The notes under the pieces are model-generated. The model made no database searches, was not told where the DNA came from, and worked only from the letters and a program-made list of their open reading frames with translations. DNA of 53,542 bases from Geminicoccaceae bacterium. Lineage in GTDB: Bacteria; Pseudomonadota; Alphaproteobacteria; Geminicoccales; Geminicoccaceae. A program made the position numbers and the translations under genes. Below, one piece after another: positions 49,487 through 53,542 of this stretch. The DNA is taken from NCBI GenBank assembly GCA_025054575.1, contig JANWZN010000005.1:1-53542 (forward strand). The letters run 5' to 3'. The number at the start of each line of letters is the position of its first letter. Within the stretch, counting starts at the first letter, position 1.

Positions 49487-52135
49487 TCAGCTCGCAGCTT
49501 CGACGGCTGCCGCAGGCTCGTCCCCCGGTGCGGCGAGTTTTTCGTGACGGCCCCCGGTCAGGATACGGCCGCGCTCGACGACGACGACGTGCTCGAACCG
49601 GGCCGCCTCCGTTTCGTCCTCGAGCGACCAGACCACCGTCCGCCCGCGGAACTCCTCCAAGATCGCGTCGCGGACCGCGGCGCGATCGCCGGCGTCGAGC
49701 AGCGCGGTCGCCTCGTGCAGGATCAAAATGGGTGGCCGCCTTAAAATCTCGCGCGCGATCGCGAGCTTCTGCCGTTGCGGCTGCGACAGCCGGGCGCCGC
49801 CGATCCCGCATTCGGCCAGGAGCCCGATCTCGATCACCGCCTCTTTGAGCCCGTGCTCGGTGACGATTGCCGCCAGAACCGCGGCGACTTTCTGCGCCGC
49901 CTGTGCCTGCCCGTAGGCGACCTTGCCGAACAGGATGTTCTCCTGGACCGACGCGGCCGGATTGTAGTGTTCGGGGTCGAAGAAAGCCACCGCACCCACG
50001 AGGCTCGCCGGCAGCCTTTCGCGGAACCGTCGCCGCGCTTGGAGGATCCGCGCCTGCAGTCGCTCGTCGATGAGGCCGAGACGGTGGCGGGCGACCACGA
50101 GCTTGAAAGGGAGTTCCAACAGACGGTCGCGCTCGGCCTTGGTGAGCCGGTCCAACCGATCGATCGTGGCCCGCCCGAGGATCGTCTTGAACTCCGGCAG
50201 GTCTTCCGGTGCTATGAAGCTGAACTGACGAAAATACTCGTGATCCGGCGGCAGATCGGCGAACAGCTCGACCATGGTCTGGGCCACGCGGTAGCCGACC
50301 GTCTGCAGCTCCTCGACGAGACCGGTTTCGGCCAGGATCGAACGAACGAACGGATGAGCCGAGAGCTGATCCAGGTCGAAGACCGAACCGACCGGTCGGC
50401 CGAACAGCAGGTTTTCGGCCAGAGTCGCGTTGGTGTTGTAACGCTCCGGGTCGAACGGCTCGACCAGGCGGGCCAAGCGCTCTTCGCTGCGCAGCCGTTC
50501 CCGGATCGCCCGCCGGGCCGAGAGGATCCTGCTCGCGAGGTCGGCGCGCTCTGCGGGCAGCGAGCCGCGCAAGCCCAAGGTGTACACATCGTCGACCAGG
50601 CGCGCGATCGAGAGTGCTCGGATCATCGCCGGGAGCCGCTCGGCTGGATCGCGCACACCGGCGGCCTCCCAATCGACCCAGTCGGCGTCGATCTCGTCGG
50701 CGCTGTTACCCGAGGCGAGCGCCTCGCGGCGATTGCGCGCGCGCGCCGTCCGCAACGCGGCCGGCACCTCCGCCGGACGGATCGGTCGGCGCTTGAGGCC
50801 GTAGAGGAGGTTGTCGCGGATCGTTCCAGCGACGAGTGCCGCTTGTCCGCCCAGATAGGCGATGAGCGCGGCACGCCCCGGCTCGGAGAGCTCGTGCACT
50901 GCGCGATCGTCGACCAGCACGCGCCCGGTCGCGGGCTCCAAGAGCCCGGCCAAGAGGAGCGACAGCTCTTCGCGACCGCCCCCGGCCGGCCCGACCAGGG
51001 CGAGCCGCGTCGGCAACGCGAGGTCGAGGTGGATCTCGTCCAGAAGGATCTCGCCCGCTTCGTCACGCAGCGACACGCCGGCGACCCGCAGACGCCGGGG
51101 CGGGGCCGGTACCACGGTCGGTTCGCCGGTCAGGCGCTCGGCCGGCAGCAGGCCACTCGGGGCGAACTGGGCCACCGTCTGCTCGTACTTGACCCGTACA
51201 TCGTACATCGACTGGTAGTAGGTCAACAGCTCCTTCCACGGAGCGGAAAGATCTTTGTGCGCACCGACGACCGCTACCAGTGCGCCCAGTGTGATGTCAC
51301 CGTGGATGACCAGCCATCCGCCGATCGAAAAGAAAAAGAAAGGTCCAAGCTGTGCTATGAAATTGTTGAGAAACTTTATCATGAACTTTTTCTTGTAAAT
51401 CTCGAAGCGAATCCAGAAAACTGTCCCGAGTTGGTCCGAAAAACGGGCGAGCTCGAAGCGGGCGGTCCCATGAGAGTGGATCTCTCGAATCGTGGCACAG
51501 GTCTCGCTGATCCGTTCTGCATTGTAGCGAACCTGACGGACCCGCTTCTTGGCTAGCTGGTTCACTTGATATTGCAGCTTGGGGATCAAATAGATCTGAA
51601 TCGGGTAGAGTGCGATCGCGGCCAGCCCGAGGGTCGGATCCTGCATGAACATGAAGGCGAGGATCGTGAGCAACGTACCGCCCTGGAACGCCGGAACGGC
51701 AATGGCGTCGCCGACGAAGCCGCCGAGCGCTTCCGTCTCGGCGTTGATCATCTGCACGAGCTCGCCCTGGCTCACCTTGCGAAAGTGCGGCAGCGGGAAT
51801 CGCAGCACGTGCTCGTAGAGCTGGTAACGCAACCGTCGCAGCATCCGCTCGGCAACGATGCCGGCATACACGTTGAGAATGTACTTCAGGAGTCCGCCAA
51901 TGAGAACCAATAACAAGAACAGGCCGCACAGCGCGAAAAGATACTGTACGCGCTCCAGATCCCAGCCGAAGAGTTCCCAAGGTCCGTCCAGATTGCCCAG
52001 CGCCCGGTTTATGATCAACTTGGGAAGCTCTAGGGAGTAGTAGAGAGGCGGAAACGACAAGATGGTCAGGCCGAGAATCAGCAACTGCTGCCGCCAGCTG
52101 TACCGCAGGATGAATCGGAAGATCGAGGGTTCCAT
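49487..52135 (-). CDS. ABC-exporter-like protein with degenerate, expanded nucleotide-binding domain
   Basis: An 882-residue protein. Residues 1-320 are a type-1 exporter membrane domain with about six helices. The nucleotide-binding part starts near 350, but its motifs are broken: the Walker A position reads GPAGGGREE (Lys to Arg388, Ser/Thr to Glu389), the signature is LSQPQRQK, the Walker B Asp is His808 (ILILHEAT) and the H-loop His is missing (VVWSLEDE). The ENILFG-type segment after the Q-loop occurs three times: DNLLYG (441-446), ENLLFG (574-579) and ENILFG (732-737), the last two each following FDPExYN. It is presumably not an ATP-driven pump alone. The membrane half is more AT-rich than its surroundings. 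The cyclic-nucleotide genes follow directly. Confidence 0.85.
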   Translation of the reverse strand: MEPSIFRFILRYSWRQQLLILGLTILSFPPLYYSLELPKLIINRALGNLDGPWELFGWDLERVQYLFALCGLFLLLVLIGGLLKYILNVYAGIVAERMLRRLRYQLYEHVLRFPLPHFRKVSQGELVQMINAETEALGGFVGDAIAVPAFQGGTLLTILAFMFMQDPTLGLAAIALYPIQIYLIPKLQYQVNQLAKKRVRQVRYNAERISETCATIREIHSHGTARFELARFSDQLGTVFWIRFEIYKKKFMIKFLNNFIAQLGPFFFFSIGGWLVIHGDITLGALVAVVGAHKDLSAPWKELLTYYQSMYDVRVKYEQTVAQFAPSGLLPAERLTGEPTVVPAPPRRLRVAGVSLRDEAGEILLDEIHLDLALPTRLALVGPAGGGREELSLLLAGLLEPATGRVLVDDRAVHELSEPGRAALIAYLGGQAALVAGTIRDNLLYGLKRRPIRPAEVPAALRTARARNRREALASGNSADEIDADWVDWEAAGVRDPAERLPAMIRALSIARLVDDVYTLGLRGSLPAERADLASRILSARRAIRERLRSEERLARLVEPFDPERYNTNATLAENLLFGRPVGSVFDLDQLSAHPFVRSILAETGLVEELQTVGYRVAQTMVELFADLPPDHEYFRQFSFIAPEDLPEFKTILGRATIDRLDRLTKAERDRLLELPFKLVVARHRLGLIDERLQARILQARRRFRERLPASLVGAVAFFDPEHYNPAASVQENILFGKVAYGQAQAAQKVAAVLAAIVTEHGLKEAVIEIGLLAECGIGGARLSQPQRQKLAIAREILRRPPILILHEATALLDAGDRAAVRDAILEEFRGRTVVWSLEDETEAARFEHVVVVERGRILTGGRHEKLAAPGDEPAAAVEAAS

Positions 52136-52227
52136 CTGCCCGTCGTGTTCGTCGCTCTGCGCAGCTTAGTGCGCGTCCGGGAACCGGGCGAGCCCACGCC
52201 CCGCGCGGCGGTCCCCGCCGCGTCGCG

Positions 52228-53542
52228 TCAGGAGGAGGTTCCCGGCCGATTGCGCGACGCGAGCGCCCCCGGCAGGCGCAGCGTCGCCCGGAGTCCACCC
52301 TCCGGGCGGTTCGCGAGGGTCACGTCGCCGCCGTGTCCGCGTACGATGCCGCGGGCGATGGCGAGGCCGAGACCGACCCCGCCGGTTTCCGCCGAGCGAG
52401 AGGTCTCGAGCCGCACGAACGGTTCGAAGACTTCCTCGAGTTTCTCGGGGGGAATGCCGGGCCCGTCGTCGTCGACCGTCACCACCGCCTCGCCGCCCTC
52501 GCGGGCGAGGCTCACCCGCGCCCGCCGGCCGTAGGCGAGGGCGTTCTCGACCAGGTTGCGGATCGCCCGCTTGACCGCCGCCGGCCGAATCCGGGCGACC
52601 ACGGGCTCGCTGGCGACGAGCCGGGCGTCGCCGCCGAGCTCGGCCAGGTCCTCGACCACGCCCTCGACCAGGGCGGCCAGATCGACCTCGCGCACCGGCT
52701 CGCCCATCGCCTCGTCGCGGGCGAAGGCGAGGGTCGCCTCGACCATGCGCTGCATCTCCTCGAGGGTGGCGCAGATCCGCGCTCGTGCCTCCTCGTCGTC
52801 GAGCAGCTCGGCGCGCAGGCGGAGGCTCGTGATCGGCGTTCGCAGGTCGTGGCCGAGCGCGGCCAGCAGGCGCGTGCGATCGGCAATGAAGCGGCTGAGG
52901 CGATCCTGCATGCGATTGAAGGCCGCGATCGCCCGGCGGATCTCCTCGGGCCCCTGTTCGGGCAGCGGCCCGCCCGGCTCGCCGCGTCCGAGCAGCTCGG
53001 CAGCCTCGGCCAGGCCGACGAGGGGCCGCGTCGCCCGCCGGGTGCCGAGCAGCACAGCGAGCACCAACAGCGCGGCCAGCACGAGCAGCATCGCGATATA
53101 GGGCCGGGCGAAACCGGGTGGCGCCGGCGGCAGATCGCCCCGGGCGTTGAGCCAGCGGCCGTCGGGCAGCGCGATGGCGACCGCGGCGACGAGCCGGGAG
53201 CGGCGCCAGGGCGCACCGCCCGCCTCCTCCTCGTCCTCGCCCAGCCAATGGCGCTCGCGCGGAACCGGCTGTACCCGGACAGCCTGCGCCGCCGGCCCGA
53301 GCTCGCGGACCAGCCGCCGGGCGAGCGGATGGCGTTCCGCCCCGCCCTGCTCGGCCACGGCCGGCTCGCGGTCGAGCGAGAGGGCGAGCGGCCGGCCGGC
53401 GAGGGCTGCGAGGATCGCCGGGTGGCTGCTCGCGGGGGTCGTGGCCAGCACGCGAACGAGCGGCACGAGCTGCTCGACCAGCCGCTCGCCGCGCACGCGC
53501 TCGAAGGCGAACCGCCGCTCGTCGGCGAAGATCATGAAGGCG
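52228..53542 (-). CDS. Sensor histidine kinase (EnvZ-like), N-terminus cut by window edge
   Basis: At least 437 residues are visible; the frame is open to the right edge and the first membrane helix is missing, so the gene continues beyond. A membrane helix lies at about residues 146-163 (numbered from an internal Met at 53535), followed by a HAMP region and the H-box GHDLRTPITSLRLRAELL with His229. NLVENALAYG, VDDDGPGIPPEK and GVGLGLAIARGIV are the N, G1 and G2 boxes. Most likely the response regulator is encoded upstream, outside the window. The ABC-like gene begins 92 bases after its stop. Confidence 0.92.
   Translation of the reverse strand, partial: AFMIFADERRFAFERVRGERLVEQLVPLVRVLATTPASSHPAILAALAGRPLALSLDREPAVAEQGGAERHPLARRLVRELGPAAQAVRVQPVPRERHWLGEDEEEAGGAPWRRSRLVAAVAIALPDGRWLNARGDLPPAPPGFARPYIAMLLVLAALLVLAVLLGTRRATRPLVGLAEAAELLGRGEPGGPLPEQGPEEIRRAIAAFNRMQDRLSRFIADRTRLLAALGHDLRTPITSLRLRAELLDDEEARARICATLEEMQRMVEATLAFARDEAMGEPVREVDLAALVEGVVEDLAELGGDARLVASEPVVARIRPAAVKRAIRNLVENALAYGRRARVSLAREGGEAVVTVDDDGPGIPPEKLEEVFEPFVRLETSRSAETGGVGLGLAIARGIVRGHGGDVTLANRPEGGLRATLRLPGALASRNRPGTSS

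Noticed and set aside
49487-52135. Calling the ABC-like gene a pseudogene or ordinary exporter
   Set aside because: The frame is intact over 882 codons and the overlaps downstream are preserved, so decay is unlikely; but four ATPase motifs are lost, so an ordinary exporter is unlikely too.
1-53542. CRISPR arrays, insertion sequences, prophage or integrase attachment sites
   Set aside because: No regularly spaced repeats, transposase-like or integrase-like proteins, or tRNA-end duplications were seen; both tRNA genes are intact with ordinary neighbours.

Overview
The window is a GC-rich, gene-dense chromosomal segment from what looks like an alphaproteobacterium, probably in or near the Rhodospirillales/Geminicoccales. 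This is inferred from the transhydrogenase split into pntAA-pntAB-pntB, an ECF sigma/ChrR pair, a CHCC zinc-finger protein of the NDUFS6 type, an RHH_4 protein and a class I PhaC. The species cannot be named from sequence alone. I see no phage, insertion sequence, CRISPR array or rRNA.

Layout. 1-3424 (minus): the first codons of gcvT behind a complete tandem glycine riboswitch, a GMC oxidoreductase with its Tat-exported small subunit, glyoxalase I and a ribbon-helix-helix protein. 3533-11499 (plus): pntAA-pntAB-pntB, an atypical SDR and a zinc alcohol dehydrogenase, then a three-gene flavin/iron-sulfur amine or imino-acid oxidase. 11518-20584: malic enzyme, HtpX, a 2-hydroxyacid dehydrogenase, a secreted phytase-like esterase, an ABC-F ATPase, PcaB and tRNA-Arg(CCG). 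20706-25652: a CHCC protein facing a minus-strand run of a 29-residue membrane peptide, two related acetyltransferases, a ROK kinase and a MATE transporter. 25797-32444: phaC, a DMT transporter, sua5-purD and ilvA.

32449-35449 (plus): a degenerate receiver protein with a C-terminal membrane anchor, the ECF sigma/ChrR pair with a probable self-regulated promoter, and uppP. 35456-38507 (minus): SDR, E1 alpha, E1 beta and a stand-alone lipoyl domain, an acetoin-dehydrogenase-like set without an E2 acyltransferase. 38705-43982: a BMP substrate-binding protein, a strong intrinsic terminator, an RNase Z-like hydrolase, tRNA-Leu(CAA), NfeD plus stomatin, a YqaA-like protein and DsbB.

43972-53542 (minus): the most unusual region. 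A sensor kinase (cut by the window edge) is followed by an 882-residue ABC-exporter-like protein whose ATPase motifs are destroyed and whose nucleotide-binding domain is expanded. Then come a cyclic-nucleotide-binding protein without a DNA-binding domain, a class III cyclase, an FkbM methyltransferase, Psd, PssA, a second CDP-alcohol phosphatidyltransferase and a Usp protein. Most of the central junctions overlap start to stop. I infer a cyclic-nucleotide-linked module translated together with phosphatidylethanolamine synthesis; it is the best candidate here for an undescribed system.
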